Notes under the pieces: model-generated
What the model saw: only the letters and a program-made list of their open reading frames with translations
What the model was told of the DNA's origin: nothing
The model's database searches: none
Made by a program: the position numbers and the translations under genes
Shown here: positions 16,995-25,422 of the stretch, one piece after another
Layout: each line of letters begins with the position of its first letter
Numbering within the stretch: the first letter of the stretch is position 1
Assembly: GCA_963773155.1 (NCBI GenBank)
Contig: CAVZAB010000015.1
Coordinates: 1 to 64,000 of the forward strand
DNA: 64,000 bases
DNA from: CAVZAB01 sp963773155
Lineage (GTDB): Bacteria; Pseudomonadota; Alphaproteobacteria; Rhizobiales; Beijerinckiaceae
Direction: 5' to 3'

Positions 16995-17731
16995 CCAAAC
17001 CGATCGCCTCGCTCAACGGTCCGATCCGGCCGGCCAATTGGAAAAGCTTCCAGCACGTCGACACCTGGGTGTTCGACCTCGACAATACGCTCTATCCACC
17101 GGATTCCGACCTTTGGCCGAAGATCGATGCCCGGATAACCCTGTTTCTTGCCGAATTGTTCGGCCTTGACGGCATGTCGTCGCGCGCCCTGCAGAAATAT
17201 TACTACGAACGCTACGGCACGACGCTGCGCGGTCTGATGGAGGAGCATGCCATATCGGCCGACGAGTTTCTTGCCTTCGTCCACGACATCGATCGTTCGT
17301 CGCTCGAGCCCAATCATTCGCTCGCATCCGCCATCACGAAATTGCCTGGCCGCAAGCTCATCTTGACCAACGGCTCACGCGAGCATGCGCTGCGCACGGC
17401 TGAACGATTGGGTCTCGACAAGATGTTCGAGGATATTTTCGACATTGTCGCTGCCAATCTCCTGCCGAAGCCGGAACAGGAGACCTATCAGCGCTTCTTC
17501 GACAAGCACGATGTCGAACCGCGCAGCGCCGCAATGTTCGAGGATATTTCCAAAAATCTCATCGTTCCCCATGCCCGTGGCATGCGCACGACCCTGGTCG
17601 TGCCAAAGGCCGGGCAAATCGATCATCGCGAGGCGACGGACCGTGGCCGCACCGACCTGCCGCACGTCGATTTCGTCACCAGCGATCTGGAGGGCTTCCT
17701 GCACGGTCTTACGGACGAGCAGGCGGCGTGA
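16991..17731 (+). CDS. HAD-family pyrimidine 5'-nucleotidase (SDT1-like)
   Basis: The 246-aa HAD hydrolase has motif I VFDLDNTLYPPDSDLW at about 28-43 (DxDNT nucleophile), motif II LTNGSREHA, a motif III lysine region (LPKPE) and motif IV MFEDISKNL. The DxDNTLY form and length fit the family annotated as pyrimidine 5'-nucleotidase, dephosphorylating UMP/CMP-type substrates. It overlaps argB by ATGA, a neighbour pairing seen in many alphaproteobacteria. It converges with the HIT gene, overlapping it by 23 bp. Confidence 0.85.
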   Translation: MTKPIASLNGPIRPANWKSFQHVDTWVFDLDNTLYPPDSDLWPKIDARITLFLAELFGLDGMSSRALQKYYYERYGTTLRGLMEEHAISADEFLAFVHDIDRSSLEPNHSLASAITKLPGRKLILTNGSREHALRTAERLGLDKMFEDIFDIVAANLLPKPEQETYQRFFDKHDVEPRSAAMFEDISKNLIVPHARGMRTTLVVPKAGQIDHREATDRGRTDLPHVDFVTSDLEGFLHGLTDEQAA

Positions 17732-18134
17732 GGCCGAGACGCCGGCCGAGCGCGTCGGCCAGGGCAGCGGCCGCTGCTGGCTGATAGGGCTGGGCCCGCC
17801 CGTAACCCCACACCGGGCCGGGCCAGGCCGGGTCTTCGACAAAACGGCCGACAATGTGGACGTGCAATTGGCCTACGACATTGCCGAGCGAGCCGACGTT
17901 AAGCTTGTCGCAGCGGGTTTCGGCCTTGAGCGCAGCGCCCGCTGCGGCCACTTCCTCGACTAGAGCGGCGCGCTGGCCTCGTGTGAGGTCAAGTATTTCT
18001 GTAACGCCGGCAAGGCGCGGTACCAGAACGATCCAGGGGAAGCGCTCGTCGTCCATCAGCCGCATATGGCAGAGCAGCCAATCGCCAAGTTCGATGGTGC
18101 CGGCGGCAAGCCGCGGGTCGAGGTCAAAAATCAT
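17709..18134 (-). CDS. HIT-domain protein
   Basis: The 141-aa protein has a nucleotide-binding histidine triad at GNVVGQLHVHIVGRF (about residues 85-100). The first His of the usual HxHxH triad is Gln here, as in a subgroup of alphaproteobacterial HIT proteins. The family hydrolyses or transfers nucleoside phosphoramidates and dinucleotides. The start MIFDLDPRL at 18134 is chosen because the longer frame runs into the SRP RNA region and is divergent from it. Confidence 0.85.
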   Translation of the reverse strand: MIFDLDPRLAAGTIELGDWLLCHMRLMDDERFPWIVLVPRLAGVTEILDLTRGQRAALVEEVAAAGAALKAETRCDKLNVGSLGNVVGQLHVHIVGRFVEDPAWPGPVWGYGRAQPYQPAAAAALADALGRRLGLTPPARP

Positions 18135-18189
18135 AGCGGCACCATTTCGGTTTCGGGGTCTTGCGAAAGGCCTCAGTCTGGTCCACATA

Positions 18190-18293
18190 GATTGCGGGAG
18201 GTTGGCGGTGGACGCACCACTCGCCAACCGGGTCAGGTCCGGAAGGAAGCAGCCCTAACGAGACCGGGCGGGTCTCTGTCCAGCCTCCCACCT
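18190..18293 (+). ncRNA. ffs: Small signal recognition particle RNA (4.5S type)
   Basis: It contains the highly conserved apical SRP loop GGTCAGGTCCGGAAGGAAGC at about 18231-18250, followed by AGCCCTAA. Outer strands pair: GGGAGGTTGG near 18196 with CCAGCCTCCC near 18280-18289. The hairpin length of about 100 nt matches the small bacterial SRP RNA that binds Ffh. It lies just before dnaX, as in many alphaproteobacteria. The ends are estimated from the stem. Confidence 0.95.
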
Positions 18294-18308
18294 TTCTCTG
18301 GCATCTGG

Positions 18309-20180
18309 ATGATCGACGAGCGCCCGCAGGACCTGTCTCGCGCCAGTGGCGCGAATGACGATGGATCGCCTTCCCTCGCGCTCGCCGAGCCGGCGAAGCC
18401 CCTGGCTTCGCCCTATCGCATCCTCGCCCGCAAGTATCGCCCATCCACCTTCGCCGATTTGATCGGGCAGGAACCGATGGTACGGACCCTGTCCAATGCC
18501 TTCGATCTCGACCGCATCCATCAGGCCTATATTCTGACCGGCGTGCGCGGCGTCGGCAAGACGACCACCGCCAGGATATTGGCGCGCGCGTTTAATTATG
18601 ACCTGCCGGACGCACCGGGACGGCCAGGCATCCACCAGCCGACCGTGCGCATGCCCGAACTCGGCACCCATTGCCAGGCGATCATCGAATTGCGCCATGT
18701 CGACGTGATGGAGATGGACGCGGCCTCGCACACCGGCATCGAAAATATGCGCGAGATCATCGAAAGCGCCCGCTACCGGCCAGTTTCGGCGCGCACAAAA
18801 GTCTACATTATCGACGAAGTGCACATGCTGTCGAAAAGTGCCTTCAATGGGCTGTTGAAGACACTGGAGGAGCCTCCGGAACATCTCAAATTCGTCTTTG
18901 CCACGACCGAAATCGACAAGGTTCCGATAACGGTGCGATCACGCTGCCAGCGCTTTGACCTCAGACGGATCGAGGCCGATGTGCTGATCGCCTATCTCGC
19001 CGGCATTTGCGCCAAGGAGGGGGTGGTGGCGGATGCCGAGGCGCTGGCGCTGATTGCGCGCGCCGCGGAGGGCTCGGTGCGCGATTCCCTGTCGCTTCTC
19101 GATCAGGCGATCGCGCATGGCTCGGAGGGCCGGATCGAGGCCGAAAATATCAAGGCCATGCTCGGACTTGCTGATCGAGCTGTTCTCATCGACTTGTTCG
19201 AACGGCTGATGCGCGGCGAAATCGCTGCCGCGCTCAATCTCATGAAGGCCCAATACGACCATGGCGCCGACCCCGGCCGCATCCTGGTTGAACTGGCCGA
19301 TTTCGTGCATTTCGTCACCCGGCTGAAACTGGTACCCGAGGCCGCCAATGACCAAGCGGCAAGTCCGGAGGAGCGCCGGCGCGGTCAGGCTTTCGCCGAG
19401 CGGCTCAGCATGGCGGTCCTGACCCGGACCTTTCAGTTGCTGCTCAGGGGCGTTGCCGACCTGAAGGATTCGCCGCGGCCACTCGCCTCTGCCGAGATGG
19501 TCCTGGTGCGCCTCGCCTTTGCCGCCGACTTGCCGCCGCCCGACGAAATCATCCGTAAACTCCAACAAACCGAATTGCGGCCGCCTTCGGCGGCCGTGCC
19601 GCCGCCGCAGCCGAAACCTGCCCCGCCAAACTCGGCTACGCAGAGCCTGCCGCGGGGACGTGAGACACTGGCCTTGGCAGCCGAATCGTCGCCGCAGCGG
19701 TTGCCGGGCGAGCGTCCGGCCAATCGCCCGACGGCGCTGACGCTGCGTTTCGAAGACGTGGTCGCCTTGGCCGAGCGGCACCGCGACATCCAGCTGAAAA
19801 TTGCCCTCGAGCGCGACGTCCGCCTGGTGCGCTTCGAGCAGGGCCTGATCGAATTCGCGCTGCTCCCCGGTGGCTCGCCTCAGCTTGCCGCCCAGCTGAC
19901 GCGCCGACTTTCGGCATGGACCGGGATGCGCTGGATTGTGGCGATTTCGTCGCAACCCGGCGCTCCGAGCCTAAAGGAGGCGCAGCAGGCGCGCGAACAG
20001 GCTGCGCTCATCGGCGTGCGGGCGGATCCTCTGGTGCAAAGCGTGCTGGAGCGCTTTCCCGGCGCCGAAATCATCGGTGTGCGGCAGCTTGCCCAGAGCG
20101 GGGAGAAGGTCGAAGTGCCAGCCGGCAGCGGCGACGAAGACATCGGCTATGACAGCCCCGATATCGACGATGATCCATGA
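18309..20180 (+). CDS. dnaX: DNA polymerase III subunits tau/gamma
   Basis: The 623-aa clamp-loader ATPase opens with PYRILARKYRPSTFADLIGQ and has Walker A GVRGVGKTTTARIL, Walker B YIIDEVHMLS, sensor 1 FATTE and the SRC arginine finger (VRSRCQRF). The zinc-binding cysteines of E. coli DnaX are lost apart from one (GTHCQAI), typical of Hyphomicrobiales. The region at about 470-540 is a Pro-rich linker. The start ATG at 18309 is downstream of the SRP RNA; the longer frame from 18066 would run through that RNA and is rejected. I see no obvious slippery heptamer for gamma production. dnaX, ybaB and recR form one operon. Confidence 0.95.
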   Translation: MIDERPQDLSRASGANDDGSPSLALAEPAKPLASPYRILARKYRPSTFADLIGQEPMVRTLSNAFDLDRIHQAYILTGVRGVGKTTTARILARAFNYDLPDAPGRPGIHQPTVRMPELGTHCQAIIELRHVDVMEMDAASHTGIENMREIIESARYRPVSARTKVYIIDEVHMLSKSAFNGLLKTLEEPPEHLKFVFATTEIDKVPITVRSRCQRFDLRRIEADVLIAYLAGICAKEGVVADAEALALIARAAEGSVRDSLSLLDQAIAHGSEGRIEAENIKAMLGLADRAVLIDLFERLMRGEIAAALNLMKAQYDHGADPGRILVELADFVHFVTRLKLVPEAANDQAASPEERRRGQAFAERLSMAVLTRTFQLLLRGVADLKDSPRPLASAEMVLVRLAFAADLPPPDEIIRKLQQTELRPPSAAVPPPQPKPAPPNSATQSLPRGRETLALAAESSPQRLPGERPANRPTALTLRFEDVVALAERHRDIQLKIALERDVRLVRFEQGLIEFALLPGGSPQLAAQLTRRLSAWTGMRWIVAISSQPGAPSLKEAQQAREQAALIGVRADPLVQSVLERFPGAEIIGVRQLAQSGEKVEVPAGSGDEDIGYDSPDIDDDP

Positions 20181-20212
20181 GTGTATGATCCATGAATGAC
20201 CAGGAGAGCACC

Positions 20213-20536
20213 ATGCGTGACATGATGGGATTGATGAAGAAGGCTCAGGAAATGCAGGCCCGCATGCAGGCCGTGCAGAATGAGCTGGAGCAGACCCTGG
20301 TCGAGGGCCAGGCAGGTGCCGGCATGGTTCGCGTCGGCCTGACAGCCAAGGGCCAGATGAAAACGGTGGCAATTGATCCGGGCCTCTTGAAGGCGGAGGA
20401 AAGCGAGATATTGGAAGATCTTCTGATTGCCGCCCACGAGGACGCCCGCAAGAAGGCCGAACGGATTGCCGAAGAGAAAATGCAGTCGCTGACGGTCGGC
20501 CTACCAATTCCGCCGGGCATGAAGCTGCCGTTTTGA
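20213..20536 (+). CDS. ybaB: YbaB/EbfC family nucleoid-associated protein
   Basis: The 107-aa protein MRDMMGLMKKAQEMQARMQA and so on has the coiled helical tail and beta-hairpin of the YbaB fold (GLTAKGQMKTVAIDP) and ends in GLPIPPGMKLPF, the family's usual end. It binds DNA as a dimer and is almost always between dnaX and recR. AGGAG at about 20200-20204, 8 bases before the ATG at 20213, decides this start over the ATG at 20192. Confidence 0.93.
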   Translation: MRDMMGLMKKAQEMQARMQAVQNELEQTLVEGQAGAGMVRVGLTAKGQMKTVAIDPGLLKAEESEILEDLLIAAHEDARKKAERIAEEKMQSLTVGLPIPPGMKLPF

Positions 20537-20545
20537 GACCCGACG

Positions 20546-21151
20546 ATGGCTGAGCGAATTGCCGGGCCCGAAATCGAGAAGCTGATCCACTTGCTGGCCC
20601 GCTTGCCTGGCCTCGGGCCGCGGTCGGCGCGGCGGGCCGCGCTGCATCTCATCCGCAAGCGCGAGGAGCTGCTCTTTCCCCTTGCCGATGCCATGCTCGT
20701 TGCCCGCGACAAGATCAAGACCTGCGAGACCTGCGGCAATATCGATACTGTTGAACCCTGCACTATCTGCCGCGATCCGCGACGCGACCCGCATATGCTC
20801 GTTGTTGTCGAGACTGTCGCTGATCTCTGGGCACTCGAGCGCGCCGGGATCATTGCCGGGCGCTACCATGTCCTCGGCGGGACGCTTTCGCCGCTCGACG
20901 GCGTTGGCCCCAAGGACCTCAATGTTGATGCGCTTGTCGCCCGCCTCGCCGATGGCGCGGTCAAGGAAATCATCCTCGCGGTCAATGCCACGGTCGACGG
21001 ACAGACGACCGCGCATTACATTACCGATCTCCTCGCCAGCACGCCGGTCAGGCTCACCCGGCTGGCCCATGGTGTGCCGGTCGGCGGCGAACTCGACTAC
21101 CTCGACGAAGGCACATTGGCGGCCGCTGTGCGAAGCCGAGCGCCGTTCTGA
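20546..21151 (+). CDS. recR: Recombination mediator RecR
   Basis: The 201-aa protein has an N-terminal HhH (LARLPGLGPRSARRAALHL), a Cys4 zinc finger (CETCGNIDTVEPCTICRDPR), a Toprim domain (VVVETVADLWALERAG) and a C-terminal Walker-B-like end. It works with RecF/RecO to load RecA at gaps. It ends 3 bp before the converging rmuC stop. Confidence 0.96.
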   Translation: MAERIAGPEIEKLIHLLARLPGLGPRSARRAALHLIRKREELLFPLADAMLVARDKIKTCETCGNIDTVEPCTICRDPRRDPHMLVVVETVADLWALERAGIIAGRYHVLGGTLSPLDGVGPKDLNVDALVARLADGAVKEIILAVNATVDGQTTAHYITDLLASTPVRLTRLAHGVPVGGELDYLDEGTLAAAVRSRAPF

Positions 21152-21154
21152 ACT

Positions 21155-22345
21155 CTATTCGGCTGCACGGCGCAGCGTGACCGGCAGCGGCGGAGCTTCC
21201 ACTTCGCCCGGGGCAAAGTCCAAGCCGTCAATTCTTTGCCCGCGCCGGACAATCTTGTCCGTCGAGGTGATGATCTGGGCGACTGAATCCTGGGCCTGAT
21301 GGAAATATTGATTGAGCTTTTCGACCCGCTCGCGCAGCCGACCAATATCGTCGACGATTTTGCGAACCTCAGCCTGGATGACATGGGCCTGCTCCTGCAT
21401 CCGCGCATCGCGGACGATTGCCTGCATCACTTGCACGGCCATCATCAGCAGCGTAGGCGATACGATGAGGATCCGGGCTCGATGCGCCTTCTGGACCAAT
21501 TCATCGAAGTGCTCGTTGAGATCGGCGTAGACCGATTCGGAGGGTACAAACAGGATCGCCAAATCCTGCGTTTCGCCGGGCAGAAAGTATCGCTCTGCAA
21601 TGTCCTTGACATGTTTGCCAATGTCGCCCTTGACGCGCTGCACCGCCTGGCGGCGCTGATCGTCGGTCTTGGCGTCCTTGAAGGCGGTCAGAGCCTCGAG
21701 CGGAAATTTGGCGTCGATTACCATTGCGCGTTCGTCGCCCGGCAACCGAATCAGGCAATCCGGCCGGGTCCCGTTCGACAGGGTCGGCTGAAAGTCATAG
21801 GCGCCAGATGGCAGGCCGTCGCGCACGATGGCCTCCATCCGACCCTGTCCGAAGGCGCCGCGGCTCTGCTTATTGGCCAGAATATCCTTCAGTCCGACCA
21901 CTTCCTGGGTCAGGCCGGTCAGCCGCGCTTGGGCCGAATTGATCACGGCCAGGCGTTCCTGCAATTTTGACAAAGTGTCGTTGGTCGAGCGGGCCGATTG
22001 GTCGATCCCCTGACCAACCCGGGTGCCGACGGCGTCCAGTCGCTCCGAAACGAATCGGGCGAGATGCGATTGGCGCGACGACATGGCCTCGCTCATGCTG
22101 GCGAGTTTGCCCGCCAATTCGGCATTGGCCAGGCCGATGCCGGCCAGTCTTTCGTCGAGTGCGTGCTGGCGCTGCGCTGCTTCTGCCGATTCAGCCACCC
22201 GCGCCCGGTTCAAGCGCCGCAGCAGGACCACCATGACCAGCAAAAGGGCCAAAACCAAGCCGCCGGCGGCGATCAAGCCATCGATGAACCTGACCTGAAC
22301 CGTGCCGAAGGTGAAGAGGACATCGCTCAAAGCAAGAATTCGCAT
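21155..22345 (-). CDS. rmuC: DNA recombination protein RmuC
   Basis: The 396-aa product has a single N-terminal membrane helix (GLIAAGGLVLALLLVMVVLL at about 23-42), a long coiled coil at about 45-160, then the RmuC core with a PD-(D/E)XK-like nuclease fold (RPDCLIRLPGDERAMVIDAK, where D and DAK fit the catalytic pattern; FVPSESVYADL). RmuC limits recombination between inverted repeats. It is transcribed towards recR and divergent from def. Confidence 0.92.
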   Translation of the reverse strand: MRILALSDVLFTFGTVQVRFIDGLIAAGGLVLALLLVMVVLLRRLNRARVAESAEAAQRQHALDERLAGIGLANAELAGKLASMSEAMSSRQSHLARFVSERLDAVGTRVGQGIDQSARSTNDTLSKLQERLAVINSAQARLTGLTQEVVGLKDILANKQSRGAFGQGRMEAIVRDGLPSGAYDFQPTLSNGTRPDCLIRLPGDERAMVIDAKFPLEALTAFKDAKTDDQRRQAVQRVKGDIGKHVKDIAERYFLPGETQDLAILFVPSESVYADLNEHFDELVQKAHRARILIVSPTLLMMAVQVMQAIVRDARMQEQAHVIQAEVRKIVDDIGRLRERVEKLNQYFHQAQDSVAQIITSTDKIVRRGQRIDGLDFAPGEVEAPPLPVTLRRAAE

Positions 22346-22465
22346 CGGATCAGTGTAGACTGATTCTCACAAATCCCGAACAAAAGAAGAACCGCAAGCA
22401 AATTGACCCGGCCCGGGCGGATGCTTATTTGAAGGAACAGCGATTCCGAAGGCCAGACCGCACGC

Positions 22466-22990
22466 ATGACAATTCGTCCCATAATCAGCCTGCCCGACCC
22501 GCGCCTTCGGCTGTCCTCCGAACCGATCAGTCGGATCGATGCCGAAATCCACGGCCTAATCGAGGACATGTTGGAGACTATGTATGACGCACCGGGCATC
22601 GGCCTGGCGGCGATTTAGATCGGCGTGTCGAAAAGGCTCGTCGTTATCGACACGGCCAAGAAGGACGAAGAGCGGCGCCCACTCAGCCTCATCAATCCAG
22701 AAATCATCGGCCGGTCGGAGGAACTTTCCACCTACGAGGAAGGCTGTCTTTCAATCCCCGATTATTACGGTGACGTGGAAAGGCCGGCGCGGGTGCGCGC
22801 GCGCTTCCTCGACCGCGACGGCAGACTTCAGGAGCTCGATGCCGAGGGGGTGCTCGCCACCGCTCTGCAGCATGAAATCGATCATCTTAACGGCGTTTTG
22901 TTCATCGACTACCTGTCGAAGCTACGACGCGACAGGGTAATGAAGAAATTCATCAAGGCCGCCAGGCGCGACGCCGACGCCAACGCCTAG
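22466..22990 (+). pseudogene. def: Peptide deformylase with an in-frame amber codon at the catalytic glutamine
   Basis: The frame from ATG 22466 encodes a full deformylase of 174 codons: motif 1 GIGLAAI-stop-IG, where the stop TAG (22616-22618) stands at the position of the conserved, catalytic Gln (CAG in relatives); motif 2 EGCLSIPDYYGDV; motif 3 LQHEIDHLNGVLF (the HExxH metal ligands). One C-to-T change explains it; no indel is present. Deformylase removes N-formyl groups from nascent proteins and is normally essential, and it is followed by fmt after 11 bp as usual. Restart at GTG 22625 would give a fragment lacking motif 1. TAG is an ordinary stop elsewhere in the window, so recoding is unlikely. 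Sequence error or a second def copy elsewhere are the main explanations. Confidence 0.9.
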
Positions 22991-23001
22991 GACACCGGGG
23001 C

Positions 23002-23934
23002 ATGCCAAGGCAGATCGTCTTCATGGGCACGGCCGCCTTCGCCTGCCCGGCGCTGAGCGAAATCGTCGCCCATGATCACGAAGTGGTCGCGGTCTACACC
23101 CGTGCGCCGCGACCGGCCGACCGCGGCATGGCTCCGCGACGCTCGCCGGTGCATCGACTTGCCGATCAGCTGCAGCTGAAGGTGCTGACGCCGGAAAGCC
23201 TGCGCGACAAGTCGGCACTGGACGCCTTTGCCGCGCATCGGGCCGATCTTGCGGTCGTCGTCGCTTATGGCCTTATCATCCCGCCGGCCCTTCTGGCGGT
23301 TCCACCGCAGGGCTTCCTCAACCTGCATGGTTCGCTTTTGCCGCGCTGGCGCGGCGCCGCACCGATCCAGCGCGCGATCATGGCCGGCGATGCGGTAAGC
23401 GGGGTCTGTGTGATGCGCCTCGACGAGGGGCTCGACACCGGCCCGATCGCAATCGCCGAACAGGTCGCCATCGGTCCCGGCATGACGGCCGGCGACTTGC
23501 ACGACAAGCTGGCGCTGGTCGGCGCCGATCTTTTGGTCCGAGCGCTCGCCGCGCTCGAACGTGGCTCCCTTAGGTTTGCGGCGCAGGCTGCAACTGGCGC
23601 GACCTATGCCAAGAAAATCGACAAGGCCGAATGCCGTATCGATTGGACGGAATTGGCCGAACGGGTGCACAATCACATCCGCGGGCTGTCGCCGCAGCCG
23701 GGCGCCTATTTCGAGACCGATTTCGGCCGTGGCAACGAGCGGGTCAAGGTTTTGCGCTCGGCCCGCGCCGCGATCTCCGGTGGGCCGGGCGTATTGGTCG
23801 ATGACGCATTGACGGTCGCCTGCGGCACTGGCGGCGTGCGCCTGTTAGAATTGCAGCGGCAGGGCCGCGCCGCCTTGCCGGCCGCCGACTTCCTGCGCGG
23901 CGCGCCCCTGGCTGCTGGCCAAAGGCTGGGGTGA
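23002..23934 (+). CDS. fmt: Methionyl-tRNA formyltransferase
   Basis: The 310-aa protein has FMGTAAFACPALSEI at the N-terminus, the formyl-tetrahydrofolate site NLHGSLLPRWRGAAPIQRAI (His and the SLLP loop) and a C-terminal tRNA-binding domain (YAKKIDKAECRIDW). It formylates initiator Met-tRNA. The order def-fmt-truA is conserved; the fmt stop is 2 bp before the truA ATG. Confidence 0.96.
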   Translation: MPRQIVFMGTAAFACPALSEIVAHDHEVVAVYTRAPRPADRGMAPRRSPVHRLADQLQLKVLTPESLRDKSALDAFAAHRADLAVVVAYGLIIPPALLAVPPQGFLNLHGSLLPRWRGAAPIQRAIMAGDAVSGVCVMRLDEGLDTGPIAIAEQVAIGPGMTAGDLHDKLALVGADLLVRALAALERGSLRFAAQAATGATYAKKIDKAECRIDWTELAERVHNHIRGLSPQPGAYFETDFGRGNERVKVLRSARAAISGGPGVLVDDALTVACGTGGVRLLELQRQGRAALPAADFLRGAPLAAGQRLG

Positions 23935-23936
23935 CC

Positions 23937-24683
23937 ATGCCGCGCTATAAGATAATCGTCGAATATGACGGATCGGCCTATGCCGGCTGGCAAAGGCAGG
24001 CCAATGCCCTGAGCATACAGCAGGTCCTCGAGGAGGGCCTGCACCAATTCACCAACCGCGCGGTCGCCGTGCGCGGCGCCGGACGCACAGATTCGGGCGT
24101 CCATGCCTTGGCGCAAGTTGCCCATATTGACCTGCCGCACGACTGGCCCGGCGCCGTCGTGCGCGATGCGCTCAACGCCCATATCCGGCCGCACCCAATT
24201 GCCGTACTTCGCGTCGACCCGGTTCCCGAGGCCTTTGACGCGCGCTTTTCCGCCGTGCGCCGCCACTATCTCTATCGGATCGTCAACCGGCGGGCGCCGC
24301 TGGCGCTCGCCGCAGACCGGGCTTGGCTGGTCCGGCAGAGGCTCGACCCGGAGGCAATGCAGGCCGGGGCCCAGCATCTGATTGGGCGGCACGATTTTTC
24401 GACCTTTCGCGACAGCGAGTGCCAGGCCGACAGCCCGATCCGCACCCTCGAGCGCCTCGACATCGAAGTCGCGGCCGGCGAAGAGATCCACATCCGCGCG
24501 GCGGCCCGCTCGTTTCTGCATCGCCAGGTGCGCTCGATCGTCGGATCATTGGCCCTCGTCGGCAGGGGCAAATGGAGCCCCGGCGATCTGAAACTGGCAC
24601 TTGAGCGGCGCGATCGCAGCGCCTGCGGCACAGTTGCCCCCGCGGCCGGCCTCTATCTCTTTGCCGTCGACTATCCCGCCTAA
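23937..24683 (+). CDS. truA: tRNA pseudouridine(38-40) synthase
   Basis: The 248-aa protein opens MPRYKIIVEYDGSAYAGWQR and has the catalytic motif RGAGRTDSGVHALAQ (Asp nucleophile) and FLHRQVRSIVGSL near the C-terminus. It modifies positions 38-40 of the anticodon stem. The ATG at 23937 fits the family start better than the GTG at 23931, which overlaps the fmt stop. Confidence 0.95.
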   Translation: MPRYKIIVEYDGSAYAGWQRQANALSIQQVLEEGLHQFTNRAVAVRGAGRTDSGVHALAQVAHIDLPHDWPGAVVRDALNAHIRPHPIAVLRVDPVPEAFDARFSAVRRHYLYRIVNRRAPLALAADRAWLVRQRLDPEAMQAGAQHLIGRHDFSTFRDSECQADSPIRTLERLDIEVAAGEEIHIRAAARSFLHRQVRSIVGSLALVGRGKWSPGDLKLALERRDRSACGTVAPAAGLYLFAVDYPA

Positions 24684-24707
24684 CTCCCGGCGAGCGCGGC
24701 AGCGAGC

Positions 24708-25313
24708 CTACCAGCGCCGGCCAGTCAGACCCAGAAGTCTCAATACTTGATGGACGAGGGATTCGACGCCGAAGTCGGCAGCGACGAGACCTGCGGCAAG
24801 TTCGCCGGACAGGCAGAGCGTCGTCTTGCTGATGAACCAGCGCATTTGAGCGACCACAATCGCAAAGGCAAACGTATAAACTTGGCTCAGCGTCTCGTTG
24901 GCAAGGCCAAGCGCAAACAAGGCGGCGGGAATGGCGAAAATCAGGCTCGCCAGAACATTCGACCAGTTGATGGCGATGACGAAGGCGAGGACGGAGCGTC
25001 GCCCGGCGAGCGTGCGCGACAGCGCCAGACCAGCCAGTGGCAGGGTGATCCAGGCGGTGAAGCAGGCCAGCGCCGCCTCGAGTGCGAGCGGGCGGTCGGC
25101 GAACAGGCTGGTGCCGGGGGCCGCTTGGCCACGCGACAGGCGCTCGGCGGCCAACAGCGCAACATAGGCCGGCGAGGCGACCAGAACGGCGGCAAAGGAT
25201 TTCCAAAGGCCGCTTTGATCGAAGTCGAAATGCCTGAGCCCCTGGGCGCGCCGGTTGAGCAGATCCCAGACGCCATTAAGGGAACGGCTGACGTCGTCAG
25301 CGGCAAGCAGCAC
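24708..25313 (-). CDS. Conserved multi-pass membrane protein of unknown function
   Basis: The 201-aa protein has four to five hydrophobic segments (for example SFAAVLVASPAYVALLAAE, ACFTAWITLPLAGLALS and AFVIAINWSNVLASLIFAI). I know of no function. It sits between truA (convergent, 25 bp) and dapE (same strand, about 110 bp upstream), a position occupied by a similar membrane protein in related alphaproteobacteria. Confidence 0.75.
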   Translation of the reverse strand: MLLAADDVSRSLNGVWDLLNRRAQGLRHFDFDQSGLWKSFAAVLVASPAYVALLAAERLSRGQAAPGTSLFADRPLALEAALACFTAWITLPLAGLALSRTLAGRRSVLAFVIAINWSNVLASLIFAIPAALFALGLANETLSQVYTFAFAIVVAQMRWFISKTTLCLSGELAAGLVAADFGVESLVHQVLRLLGLTGRRW

Positions 25314-25422
25314 AGCGTGGTCCTTCGATTGTGACCGGCCTGGCCCAATAGACCAAGATCAAAGGCGACGGCGCAAGGGCAAAATGCCGACAGTGCCGGT
25401 CACAAGTCCGGCAAGGCGTCAA

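Noticed and set aside
18066..18308. N-terminal extension of dnaX
   Set aside because: It would run through the SRP RNA gene; DnaX conservation begins after 18309.
18309..20180. Programmed frameshift in dnaX for the gamma subunit
   Set aside because: No A-rich slippery heptamer with a following stem was seen in the expected region.
22616..22618. Recoded amber codon (pyrrolysine or similar) in def
   Set aside because: Other genes in the window (higA, upp, the cytochrome and BMP genes) end with TAG as an ordinary stop, and the family needs Gln at this site.
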